64,000 nt of DNA. Origin: Nocardia cyriacigeorgica. Its GTDB lineage: Bacteria; Actinomycetota; Actinomycetes; Mycobacteriales; Mycobacteriaceae. The position numbers were made by a program, and so were the translations under genes. This document shows positions 1 to 7,746 of the stretch, piece by piece (positions within the stretch are counted from its first letter, which is position 1; each line of letters begins with the position of its first letter). The stretch spans positions 62,001 to 126,000 of the forward strand of contig NZ_JARWNX010000060.1 of NCBI RefSeq assembly GCF_029868385.1, given 5' to 3'. The notes under the pieces are model-generated. The model did no database searches. It worked only from the letters and a program-made list of their open reading frames with translations, and had not been told where the DNA came from.

Positions 1-863
1 TCGACTCGGCTCGCCCCTGGCCGGAACCGCCATTTCAGTTGCTTCCGGACGAACGCTTCGACGATTTCATGGATGGTTATGCGATCGCGGTCGCGGATCG
101 CCCCGTCCCGACGCTAGAGGGGATACTCGGCAGGAGATTCGTGCGGCGCGAAGACATCTATCCCGATTTTCTCCTTCTCCGACTGAGCTCGGGCACCGAG
201 ATCGGATTCATCTGGCCCTACTGGCGTGAAACGAACGATGTCGCAATTGTTGCCACCGATCGCGATCGCCCGCCGTCGGAAATATTGAACGAGCTCGTCG
301 AGCACACCAACCTGGAGTCGCACGAGATCATTCCGCTGCGCACTCCGTCCACGACAGGTGAGCACAATGCACAGCCCACCTACGAAACGATCCCTATCCA
401 GGACGAGTTCGTCGGCGAAAACCTTCCCGGAAACTCGGTATGGAACGGCAGCCAGGTCGAATATCTCGACGAGCAGCAGCGGCAGCGCTACCGCCTGCAC
501 TTCCGTGACGGATTCGTGTACGACAGCGAGGGGCGCCCGTTCGACACAACGGCGTCGAAGACACTGTGGACACCACAGGGTGGCCGCGCGATATTCGCCA
601 TGGATGCCGACGGCGTACTGTACTCATCCCCACACCACATCCTCGGCCAGTTCCATCATTCGAGCCTGCTCGCTGGAGCTCCCGCGGCAGGCGCCGGTGA
701 AATCGCCGCTGCGAACGGCGTCGTGCAGTTGATCTCGGACCACAGCACCCATTACCGCCCTCCGCGGTCCATCACCGAGCAAGTCATCGACAGCCTCCGC
801 AGCCAAGGCGTCATGATCGACGACCATCAGGTCGAGTATCACTGGGACACCGGGCAATCCTGA
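1..863 (+). CDS. IQM-motif-like hypothetical protein, 5' end outside the window
   Basis: The open frame (codons begin at base 3) runs in from the window edge. A TTG at 39 could serve as a start, but the residues encoded before it (RPWPEPPF) match residues 87-94 of the 365-residue paralog at 2614-3711, so the true start lies upstream. The C-terminal third carries WTPQGGRAIFAMDADG, then FHHSS-LAG, AGAGE and DHSTHYRPP. This order resembles a conserved region I recall from plant IQM calmodulin-binding proteins and from C-terminal parts of some bacterial toxin-like proteins. No signal peptide or membrane segment is visible in the part seen. Biochemical function is not known to me. It is one of two copies flanking a pair of two-module genes. 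Confidence 0.75.
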   Translation, partial: DSARPWPEPPFQLLPDERFDDFMDGYAIAVADRPVPTLEGILGRRFVRREDIYPDFLLLRLSSGTEIGFIWPYWRETNDVAIVATDRDRPPSEILNELVEHTNLESHEIIPLRTPSTTGEHNAQPTYETIPIQDEFVGENLPGNSVWNGSQVEYLDEQQRQRYRLHFRDGFVYDSEGRPFDTTASKTLWTPQGGRAIFAMDADGVLYSSPHHILGQFHHSSLLAGAPAAGAGEIAAANGVVQLISDHSTHYRPPRSITEQVIDSLRSQGVMIDDHQVEYHWDTGQS

Positions 864-944
864 CCGTGCTCGATCGACATCATTGAGCGACCCGGTTCGG
901 AAGCTGATCTATGGAAGGCAAATTGATGACCAGGAGCACCTGCC

Positions 945-1533
945 ATGAACCAACAATCTCCTGGTTTCGAACCAGGTCCACCGGAGTTCGCCGACGAATA
1001 CGACAGCTGGACCCGTCGACCTGTGGTGTATCTACCCGTGGTAAGTCGCGGCGACCTCATCGGCTACTTGTGGGCAGGTATAGGAAGCAACGCCGCAGGC
1101 TACATGCGACGGCTTGCGGCGGATCCGGACAACGCGACCTGCCCGGACTTCTGGCAGGACCGACTAGCCGAGAATTGCCGAAACAATCTGACTCCCGAAC
1201 AGGTAATCCAGCATTGGATCGGCTGGCCTGAGGACCCTCGTTGCGGCGCAATACCACGGAATGACGGCAATCTCTTCGGGTATCTGTGGGCCTCGTCCGC
1301 AGAGCCGGCTGCCGACTATCTCCCCAGCCGCCGCAGGCGAGCATGCCAGAACCGCCGCAGGCCTTTGGCACCTTCGATTGTCCGACGCGTACGCGGTGGG
1401 AACGCCACCAGCGGAGGCGATACGCCAGTACCGGGAATACCCGCATGATTTCCTGTCCGGCCAGATCGCGCCTGGCGCAACTGAACTCGTCGCTGCCACA
1501 CTGGATGAGCTGCGCTACCTCGCAAACCGGTGA
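945..1533 (+). pseudogene. Frameshifted, internally deleted copy of the two-module protein at 1628
   Basis: The frame starting at ATG 945 encodes the first module (VVYLPVVS, IGYLWAG, AAGYMRRL) and matches the downstream protein to about its residue 105. It then jumps straight to the second module (GYLWASS, PAADYLP), so about 75 linker residues are absent. Near 1323-1330 the homology moves into the next frame (+1) and continues as AAGEHARTAAGLWHLRLSDA to the TGA at 1531-1533. Two lesions, a deletion and a frameshift, therefore separate it from its intact neighbour. A programmed frameshift is possible, but the change lies in a GC-rich CCGCCG run and no slippery heptamer is evident. The intact copy starts 94 bases downstream on the same strand. 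Confidence 0.7.
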
Positions 1534-1627
1534 TCGGTGGCGCCGTGGTGCTAAGACACCGGTGGTGAATGGATTGGGTCACACCCGAGCTGACCGCAGT
1601 ACACAATGTTTGTGAAAGGCACCTCAC

Positions 1628-2437
1628 GTGAATTCGGACAGCCGATTCGCTCCCCCGCCGCCGCCACTGCCGATGCCCGACGACTACAGCCGATGGACCC
1701 GCAGGCCGCTGGTCTATCTGCCGGTGGTCTCCGGTGGCCAGTTGATCGGGTATCTGTGGGCCGGTGTCGGCAGCCGCGCCGCCGGCTATATGCGGCGGAT
1801 GTCCGTCGACCCCGACAACATCACGCGTCCCGATTTCTGGCACCACCGTCTCACCACGAATTACCACAACGGGTTCACCCCGGAGCAGGCGATCCAGTCG
1901 TGGATCGGAGCGCCCGAAGATCCGCGCTGTGGTGGGATACCCGCCGACGCCACCCTGCTTCAGGCCACCAGCAAACAGGCCCTGTGGGACCAACTCAATC
2001 CAGAAGGCCCACCCATCGGCGAAGGCCCCTGGATCCAGGACGACGAGTTCCCCAGCGGCACATCGGCAGATCGATCGAAGGGCTGGTCCACCCCGGTCAG
2101 TGCCGCCGTTCCCACGTACGCCACCGACGCCGCGACACCGGTCCACTTCATTCCGATCACGAAGAACGGCGAGGTGGTCGCCTTCCTATGGGCCTCACCC
2201 ACCGAGCACGCCGCCGACTACCTACCCCTCCGCTACGCAGGCAAGGACGGCATCGTCGGTCGCGGTCTGTGGATCGCACGGCTCAGCGGCTGCTTCGCGG
2301 CAGGACGCCCACCGATCGAAGCCATCCGATACTGCCGCAGATTCCCCTACGACGAGTACTCCGGCTGGATCGAACCGGACGCACCGGAAGGCATCGCGCC
2401 ATCACTGGCCGAGCTACGCGAGGCCGCCGACGAGTGA
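1628..2437 (+). CDS. Hypothetical protein built of two related modules
   Basis: This 269-residue protein begins with a proline-rich stretch (residues 8-16). Two halves then align with each other: module A (about 28-104: VYLPVVSGG, IGYLWAG, AAGYMRR, TPEQAIQSW, DPRCGGIP) and module B (about 171-258: VHFIPITKNG, VAFLWAS, HAADYLP, PPIEAIRY). The shared core is P-x-x-x-x-G-x-x-[IV]-[GA]-[FY]-L-W-A followed by A-A-[GD]-Y. The linker (106-170) is polar. There is no signal peptide or transmembrane helix. I do not recognise the family. Lying between two copies of the IQM-motif-like gene, and itself duplicated, it could be a partner or immunity-type protein, but that rests only on gene arrangement. The ATG follows AAAGGCACCTCAC, a modest ribosome site. 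Confidence 0.75.
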   Translation: MNSDSRFAPPPPPLPMPDDYSRWTRRPLVYLPVVSGGQLIGYLWAGVGSRAAGYMRRMSVDPDNITRPDFWHHRLTTNYHNGFTPEQAIQSWIGAPEDPRCGGIPADATLLQATSKQALWDQLNPEGPPIGEGPWIQDDEFPSGTSADRSKGWSTPVSAAVPTYATDAATPVHFIPITKNGEVVAFLWASPTEHAADYLPLRYAGKDGIVGRGLWIARLSGCFAAGRPPIEAIRYCRRFPYDEYSGWIEPDAPEGIAPSLAELREAADE

Positions 2438-2501
2438 GAGCCGCACACCGTCGAGAGCCTGAGGGGACGAGGTCTAGGCCGCCGATGATCACCGGGACAA
2501 G

Positions 2502-2515
2502 CTGTTCCGGAACAG
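2502..2515. promoter_or_regulatory. Perfect 14-bp palindrome upstream of the IQM-motif-like gene
   Basis: CTGTTCCGGAACAG reads identically on both strands. It sits 98 bases before the start of the 2614 gene in a 176-base intergenic stretch. The symmetry suits a dimeric repressor or activator. No regulator is encoded next to it, so the binding protein is unknown. Confidence 0.35.
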
Positions 2516-2613
2516 GAGTTCAGCATCGGGCACGACCGTAACCCAGACCGGGCGAACGGCGTCCACGACCGGATGGGTAGGTTCTGGATGCTGTCGTAAG
2601 GGAGGGATTCGGG

Positions 2614-3711
2614 GTGGGTATCAAGGGCGTTGTCGATGCGGTGCTGTACAGCGTGCAGTTCGACGATCTCGATGCACCGAGCACTGTGCAGAAGATCGCG
2701 GCCACGATGGTGGCGCGGCCCTTTCTCGGGGTGAGCCCTGAGGAGGGCTACCAAGCGCTGGTGGATGCGTTGAAGTCCGGGGATCGGTTGACGGGTTCGA
2801 TTCCGGCGGGGCACGGGGAGGTGGAGTTTCGGCGGTTTCTGGAGGTGGTCGTCGGGCGGCTGGATGGGATGCGGCCATGGCCGGAGCCGCCGTTTCTGTG
2901 CCTGCCCGAGAGCCGGTTCGACGAGTTCGCGAACGGGTCGGCGATCGGGGTGTCGAATCGGCCGGTGTGGCGGATCGAGCAGGTGCTGGGGCGATCGTTC
3001 CAGCGGCGCAATGATTCTCAGCAGGCATTTCTGCTGCTGCAATTGCGGTCGGGCGCCGAGGTCGGGTTCATTGCACCGTACTGGCCGGAGGCCAGCGGCA
3101 TCGCGATTCTCACCACGAGTCGTGATCGTGCGGCCGCGGATGTGCTGCGCGAACTGATCGAAGGCACCGATCTCGAACCGCGCCAGGTCACTCCGTTGTT
3201 GCCGTCGGCCGATGGGCAACGCGGGCGGTATCGCACCACCCCGATCCAGCCCGAGTTCGTCGGCGAGCATCTGCCGGGGAACTCGCGCTGGAACGGCAGC
3301 CGGGTCACCTATCTCGACGAGCGGGAGCGGCAGCCGTATCGGCTGCACGTCCGGGACGGTCGCCTCTACGACGGCCGCGGGCAGCTGTTCGACACCGCGG
3401 CCGCACGCACCCTGTGGACCCCGCAGGGTGGCCGGGCGATCTTCTCCATGGACGCCGACGGCGTTCTCTACTCCTCCCCGCACCACATCCTCGGCCGGTT
3501 CCATCATTCGAGTTTTCTGGCTGGCGCACCGTCTGCCGGTGCAGGCGAACTCGCTGCGTCGTTCGGCGTCATCCGCGTCATCTCCGACCACAGCACCCAC
3601 TACCGCCCACCCCGCCACATCACCGCCCAGGTGATCGACAGCCTGCGCCGTCAGGGAGTCGCGATCGACGATCAGCAGGTCGAATACCACTGGCCCGACG
3701 ATCGTCGGTAG
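2614..3711 (+). CDS. Full-length IQM-motif-like hypothetical protein
   Basis: 365 residues. The GTG start at 2614 is preceded by a strong AAGGGAGGG ribosome site at 2598-2606. The N-terminal 85 residues look helical and contain no signal peptide. The middle (about 87-260) has FVGEHLPGNSRWNG and YRLHVRDGRLYD. The conserved core is at about 264-350: TLWTPQGGRAIFSMDADG, FHHSSFLAG, AGAGEL, ISDHSTHYRPP, then a helix ending in QVEYHW. The last 280 residues match the gene at 1-863 closely, so the two arose by duplication. The FHHSSFLAG...GE...SGHY-P pattern is recalled from plant IQM proteins and bacterial effector-like proteins, where its biochemical role is unsettled. A secreted or intracellular toxin is conceivable, but no secretion signal is seen. 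Confidence 0.75.
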   Translation: MGIKGVVDAVLYSVQFDDLDAPSTVQKIAATMVARPFLGVSPEEGYQALVDALKSGDRLTGSIPAGHGEVEFRRFLEVVVGRLDGMRPWPEPPFLCLPESRFDEFANGSAIGVSNRPVWRIEQVLGRSFQRRNDSQQAFLLLQLRSGAEVGFIAPYWPEASGIAILTTSRDRAAADVLRELIEGTDLEPRQVTPLLPSADGQRGRYRTTPIQPEFVGEHLPGNSRWNGSRVTYLDERERQPYRLHVRDGRLYDGRGQLFDTAAARTLWTPQGGRAIFSMDADGVLYSSPHHILGRFHHSSFLAGAPSAGAGELAASFGVIRVISDHSTHYRPPRHITAQVIDSLRRQGVAIDDQQVEYHWPDDRR

Positions 3712-3729
3712 GCGCCGATTTGCCGTCGA

Positions 3730-4248
3730 TCAGGCGACAACGTCCTGGTGCCGATCACGGCGACGGCTGATGGCGTAGCCGATCACCGCGATGACGAGGG
3801 CCGGGGGCCAGAGCAGCACGGCGAGGTAGCAGCCGGTGCAGACGCTGTTCCAGGCCGAGTCGGGTTCGCCCGCGAACGGATCCACATTCGACCAGTGGTG
3901 GATGCTCATCGCACACAGGGCGACCAGTATCGCGGCCCCCGTGAGCGCTATGCCGCACACCAGGGCGGTGGGCACGCGACGTCCGGCGAGGATCGGACTC
4001 CAGCGGGGCACGCGATCCCCGCCGGGGCGGACCATGCGCACCACGGCCAGCGCTGCGAGCAGTTGCAGAGCCGCGAGCCCGAGGACGTAGGCCGTGCCCG
4101 CGCCCGGGATCACTTGTTCCGCCCGCCACGCGTCCGGCGTGCCGAGGTCGAAACCCATTCCGAGAACGACGCGCCACAACACCGTCGGCAGCGCGGCCAG
4201 AAAGGCGATCCACGCAGCGACTACGCCCCACCTCGGCACGGTGGCCAC
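3730..4248 (-). CDS. Four-helix integral membrane protein, family unknown
   Basis: About 172 residues with four hydrophobic segments (WGVVAAWIAFLAALPTVLW, AYVLGLAALQLLAALAVV, ALVCGIALTGAAILVALC and LAVLLWPPALVIAVIGYAI). It ends in a basic, probably cytoplasmic tail (SRRRDRHQD). Several Cys, His and Trp residues lie before the last helix (IHHW, CTGCY). The frame is open up to ATG 4311, but GTG 4248 is preferred because GGGGAG precedes it at good spacing, and the longer start would lie inside the candidate operator. It is divergent from a TetR regulator, which probably controls it. An exporter-like or stress role is possible; no family is recognised. Confidence 0.7.
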   Translation of the reverse strand: MATVPRWGVVAAWIAFLAALPTVLWRVVLGMGFDLGTPDAWRAEQVIPGAGTAYVLGLAALQLLAALAVVRMVRPGGDRVPRWSPILAGRRVPTALVCGIALTGAAILVALCAMSIHHWSNVDPFAGEPDSAWNSVCTGCYLAVLLWPPALVIAVIGYAISRRRDRHQDVVA

Positions 4249-4297
4249 GGTCGATTGCTCCCCCCGGCGACTTACCGAATCAGCATTTAGAATCATG

Positions 4298-4322
4298 TTT
4301 CTAGAAAGCATATTCTAGAAAT
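4298..4322. promoter_or_regulatory. Candidate TetR operator: two TTCTAGAA palindromes
   Basis: TTTCTAGAAA at 4298-4307 and ATTCTAGAAAT at 4312-4322 carry the same 8-bp palindrome 14 bp apart, on nearly one face of the helix. They sit in the divergent gap between the membrane protein and the TetR gene. Autoregulation by that TetR is the natural reading. Confidence 0.55.
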
Positions 4323-4336
4323 ACCGCTAACCTGAA

Positions 4337-4999
4337 GTGGTGGCAAGACCCAAGTTCACCCAGCAAGAGCTCTTGGACGGCGCCCGCGACGCGGTGTTGA
4401 CGCACGGCCTGGACGCGTCCCTGACTCAGGTGTGCGCACTGATCGGAGCGCCGACGGGCTCGCTGTACTACCGCTTCGCATCACGCGATCACCTGATGAT
4501 CTCCTTATGGCTGAGGTCGATCCGGCGTTTCCACGAGGGGTATCTAGCCGCCGCGGCGACCCCGGATGCGCGGGAGGCATTGCGCAGATGTGCAGTTCAC
4601 ATACCCCGCTACTGTCGCGATTTTCCCGCCGACGCTCGGGCGATGATGCTGTATCGGCACTCCGAGCTCGCAGCTACTGCCCCGGAGGACCTGCGAGCCG
4701 AGGTCCAGGCCGTGAATGATGAGGTGTGGGCCGCGCTGGACGATCTCGCCGGACGTCGCTACGCGACGGTCCACGACCCCGAGCGGGCAGCACTCGTGCA
4801 GATGGCAGTCAGCCAGGCACCATATGGCCTCGTGCGACCGCACGTCGGCGGGCCGGTCCCGCCGGAGCTGGACGCGATAGTCGTCGCGGCAGCCGAGGGA
4901 ATCCTCGAACTCGGAGACTTCAGCAGTCCACAGGATCCGAACCCGTCGGCAATGGATCGCCGCCTACTGGATGTACAGGCACGGCCGGTGGGTCGATAG
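4337..4999 (+). CDS. TetR/AcrR-family transcriptional regulator
   Basis: 220 residues. The N-terminal helix-turn-helix covers about residues 8-55 (QELLDGARDAVLTHG, LTQVCALIGAPTGSLYYRF, RDHLMISLW), the usual TetR layout with the recognition helix ending in SLYYRF. The rest is a helical ligand-binding and dimerisation domain with no recognisable ligand class. GTG codons at 4337 and 4340 are both possible starts; there is no strong ribosome site and the 5' leader is short. The divergent membrane protein and the TTCTAGAA pair between them make a local repressor circuit likely. The gene is followed convergently by the alpha/beta hydrolase. Confidence 0.9.
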   Translation: MVARPKFTQQELLDGARDAVLTHGLDASLTQVCALIGAPTGSLYYRFASRDHLMISLWLRSIRRFHEGYLAAAATPDAREALRRCAVHIPRYCRDFPADARAMMLYRHSELAATAPEDLRAEVQAVNDEVWAALDDLAGRRYATVHDPERAALVQMAVSQAPYGLVRPHVGGPVPPELDAIVVAAAEGILELGDFSSPQDPNPSAMDRRLLDVQARPVGR

Positions 5000-5095
5000 C
5001 GAGCGCCTCGGACCTACCGAGGCCGATCGAGGCTCCGCGACGCCGAACTCGGCGAATCGAGCGGGAACCGACGGCTGGATTCGATCCAGCTGCAC

Positions 5096-5962
5096 TTATC
5101 GCACCGCGCGCTCATGGAGAAACTCGAGGATGTGCCGGGTCAGCTGTTCGGGCTGATCTTCCGGAAGGAACGTGTAGGCGTCGTCGACGAGTTTCAGGGT
5201 GGCGTCGGGTAGTTCGCGCACCATCCTGTCGGCGAGCGGGACCGGAAAGAGCTTTTCTTCGCGCGCCCAGACCAGCAGCACCGGGAAGGCGACCGACGGG
5301 AACCGGGTGGCGGCATCGAGGGTGTAGCGCGAGTTCGCGGACTTCAGGAAATGGCGCACATCTTTCCGAATCGCGGCCGAAGTTCGACTCGGGAGCAGAT
5401 AGGAGTCGACGATATCGGCGGGGATCGGACGTTTGGCGACCCAGCCGAAGGCGAACGGGAGCCGGTGCAGGGCGCGGATGCGCAATAGTTCGGTGGCGGG
5501 GCGCATCGAGCCGGGCAGATGGGCAAGTGCGCCGAGCGAGGTGAACGGGGGCGGCAGGAATTTCTCGTAGCAGTCGACCGATGCGAGGACGACGCGGCCG
5601 ATGCGCGCGGGGTTGCGGGTCATCAGGATCTGGGTGATGGCGCCGCCGGTGTCGTTGGCGACGATCGTGACGTCGGTGAGGTCGAGGCGTTCCAGGAACG
5701 AGGCGATGATGTCGGCCACGCCCGCGGGTGTGAGGTCGGCGCCCGGCATCGCGACGGTATGCGATCCGAGCGGCCAATCCGGGCTCAGGCAGCGATGCCC
5801 GGCCGCGGCGACCGCGGGCACGACATGGCGCCACAGATCGGCGTTGACCAGCAGACCGTGCACGAAGACGACCGGCGGACCGTCGCCGGTGTCGTGATAG
5901 CGGATACGCCCGGCAGGCACTTCGATCTCGTGCACCGGTCCGAGTGATGGACTGATTCCCAT
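5096..5962 (-). CDS. Alpha/beta hydrolase with an Asp at the nucleophile elbow
   Basis: 288 residues with the alpha/beta hydrolase core: the oxyanion-loop strand VVFVHGLLVN (31-40), then the nucleophile elbow VANDTGGA with Asp104, as in haloalkane-dehalogenase-like members rather than the usual G-x-S-x-G. A cap region follows (about 140-205). A late strand, VLLVWAREEKLFP, offers an acidic residue. The catalytic His normally found near the C-terminus is not evident: the corresponding segment reads DAYTFLPEDQP. Either another His is used or the enzyme differs in chemistry. It is divergent from the amidase, sharing an inverted-repeat operator, so the two may be co-regulated. Cytoplasmic, with no signal peptide. 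Confidence 0.85.
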   Translation of the reverse strand: MGISPSLGPVHEIEVPAGRIRYHDTGDGPPVVFVHGLLVNADLWRHVVPAVAAAGHRCLSPDWPLGSHTVAMPGADLTPAGVADIIASFLERLDLTDVTIVANDTGGAITQILMTRNPARIGRVVLASVDCYEKFLPPPFTSLGALAHLPGSMRPATELLRIRALHRLPFAFGWVAKRPIPADIVDSYLLPSRTSAAIRKDVRHFLKSANSRYTLDAATRFPSVAFPVLLVWAREEKLFPVPLADRMVRELPDATLKLVDDAYTFLPEDQPEQLTRHILEFLHERAVR

Positions 5963-5997
5963 GATGGCCTCCCCTGTAGATCGGACACCGCCACTTT

Positions 5998-6016
5998 TAC
6001 ATACATGCTGTATGTA
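5998..6016. promoter_or_regulatory. Perfect inverted repeat TACATACA-TGC-TGTATGTA
   Basis: The two 8-bp arms are exact inverted copies with a 3-bp spacer, in the divergent region between the alpha/beta hydrolase and the amidase. The half-site TACATACA is the one I recall for AcrR-type TetR regulators. No TetR gene is directly adjacent other than the one at 4337, whose own promoter carries a different palindrome. Confidence 0.55.
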
Positions 6017-6105
6017 TGTCTACAGTTCAATTCGGACCAGCAACCTGGACGTCTGACCAGATCCGCGCTACCGTCACAGCAGAGGAACGACGAGACGGGG
6101 CTCAC

Positions 6106-7542
6106 ATGGCCGTGCCAGACAACACGATGAACCGAACGGGATCGCCCGTACGCGATCTCGGCTTGGCCGAACTGGCCGAGGCCATCGCGGGTGCGGCGAT
6201 CAGCTCGGTGGCCGCGACCACCGATGCGCTCGACCGCATCGACGCCAGCCAGCCGTCATTGAACGCGTTTCGGATCGTGCGCAGGGAGCGGGCACTCGCC
6301 GAGGCAGCGGAGGCGGACCGGCGGATCGCGGCGGGTGAGCGGCTGCCGCTGCTCGGTGTGCCGATCGCGGTCAAGGACGATACCGATATCGCGGGCGAAC
6401 CGACCGCGTTCGGCGTCGGCGGGGATTTCGCACCGAAGACCGAGGACGCCGAGTCGGTACGCAGGCTGCGCGCGGCCGGTGCGGTGATCGTCGGCAAGAC
6501 CAACACCTGCGAATACGGGCAGCTGCCGTTCACCAGCGGCGCGGCCTTCGGACATACCCGCAATCCATGGGGCCGGGAGCACACACCGGGCGGCTCCTCC
6601 GGCGGTTCGTCGGCCGCGGTGGCGGCGGGACTGGTTCCCGCGGCGCTCGGCTCCGATGGCGCGGGCTCGGTCCGCATCCCGGCCGCGTGGACGAATCTGG
6701 TCGGCATCAAACCGCAGCGTGGCCGGATCTCGACCTGGCCGCTGGCCGAGGCGTTCAACGGGCTCACCGTCAACGGCCCACTGGCGCGCACGGTGCGCGA
6801 TGCGGCACTGCTGCTCGACGCCGCCGCCGGCCCGCACCCTGGCGATAAGCACACCCCGGCGCCGCTGACCCTCAGCGATGCCGTCGGCCGCGATCCGGGC
6901 CGATTGCGGATCGCATTGTCGTTGAACATCCCGTTCACCGCGACCAGGACCGAACTGCACCCCGAGGTGGAGGCCGGTGTGCACCGCATCGCGAGAACTC
7001 TGCGCGCGCTGGGTCATTCGGTCACCGTGACCGATCTGCACTACGGCATCATGATCGGCGCCTCGTTCCTGCCGCGCTCGATGGCCGGTATTCGCGCGGT
7101 GCACGATCGGATGCCCGGCGCTCGCGTCGACCCGCGCACCCTCGCCAATGTCCGCACCGGTCAGCTGCTGAGCGGGCCGGCATTGTTCGCGGCACGGCAG
7201 GCGGAGGGGCTGCTGCATCGGCGCATCGGGCGTTTCTTCGACGATTTCGATGTGGTGCTGGCCCCGACGACGGCCACTCCCCCGCCGCGCGCCGAGGAGA
7301 TCGACGATATCGGTGTGGTCGCCACCAACAATCTGATCACCGCCGCATGTCCGTACACCTGGCCGTGGAATGTGCTCGGCTGGCCGAGCGTCAATGTGCC
7401 CGCCGGGTTCACCGCGAGCGGCCTGCCGGTCGGCGCCCAGCTGATGGGCACCGCCGATACCGAACCGATGCTGGTTTCGCTGGCCGCACAGCTGGAATCG
7501 GAGCTGCGCTGGGAGCGGAATCGTCCAGAACCCTGGTGGTGA
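6106..7542 (+). CDS. Amidase-signature family amidase
   Basis: 478 residues from ATG 6106. An upstream in-frame ATG at 6016 overlaps the inverted repeat and is less likely. The amidase signature is present: the catalytic Lys in IAVKDDTDIAG, the Gly/Ser-rich loop TPGGSSGGSSAAVAAG with the cis-Ser, and the nucleophile Ser in GSDGAGSVRIPA, giving the Ser-cisSer-Lys triad. It hydrolyses carboxamide or related C-N bonds; the substrate cannot be read from the sequence. There is no signal peptide, so it is cytosolic. GatA is unlikely because gatB and gatC are absent and the length and context differ. It shares a divergent operator region with an alpha/beta hydrolase, which suggests joint catabolism of an amide or ester. 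Confidence 0.9.
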   Translation: MAVPDNTMNRTGSPVRDLGLAELAEAIAGAAISSVAATTDALDRIDASQPSLNAFRIVRRERALAEAAEADRRIAAGERLPLLGVPIAVKDDTDIAGEPTAFGVGGDFAPKTEDAESVRRLRAAGAVIVGKTNTCEYGQLPFTSGAAFGHTRNPWGREHTPGGSSGGSSAAVAAGLVPAALGSDGAGSVRIPAAWTNLVGIKPQRGRISTWPLAEAFNGLTVNGPLARTVRDAALLLDAAAGPHPGDKHTPAPLTLSDAVGRDPGRLRIALSLNIPFTATRTELHPEVEAGVHRIARTLRALGHSVTVTDLHYGIMIGASFLPRSMAGIRAVHDRMPGARVDPRTLANVRTGQLLSGPALFAARQAEGLLHRRIGRFFDDFDVVLAPTTATPPPRAEEIDDIGVVATNNLITAACPYTWPWNVLGWPSVNVPAGFTASGLPVGAQLMGTADTEPMLVSLAAQLESELRWERNRPEPWW

Positions 7543-7746
7543 CTTGCCCGGTCACGTCAGGTCAGAGGGGAACCGCCGGGCCACGAGGTCTCGTGGAGTT
7601 CCTGCCCGGAGGACCCCACCCAAGACCAGTACCTGGCAGTTCCCCCGGCCGGGCCAGATCGGGCCCGATCAGCAGGGTGCCGGTCGGCGATCGGGATGTC
7701 GGCCGGCTGCACGTCCCGATGCAGCAGCCCGGCCCCCGGCCCGCGC

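Noticed and set aside
7543..7746. Small genes after the amidase
   Set aside because: Several short frames exist, but none has a ribosome site or motif; the stretch is only about 200 bases between convergent genes.
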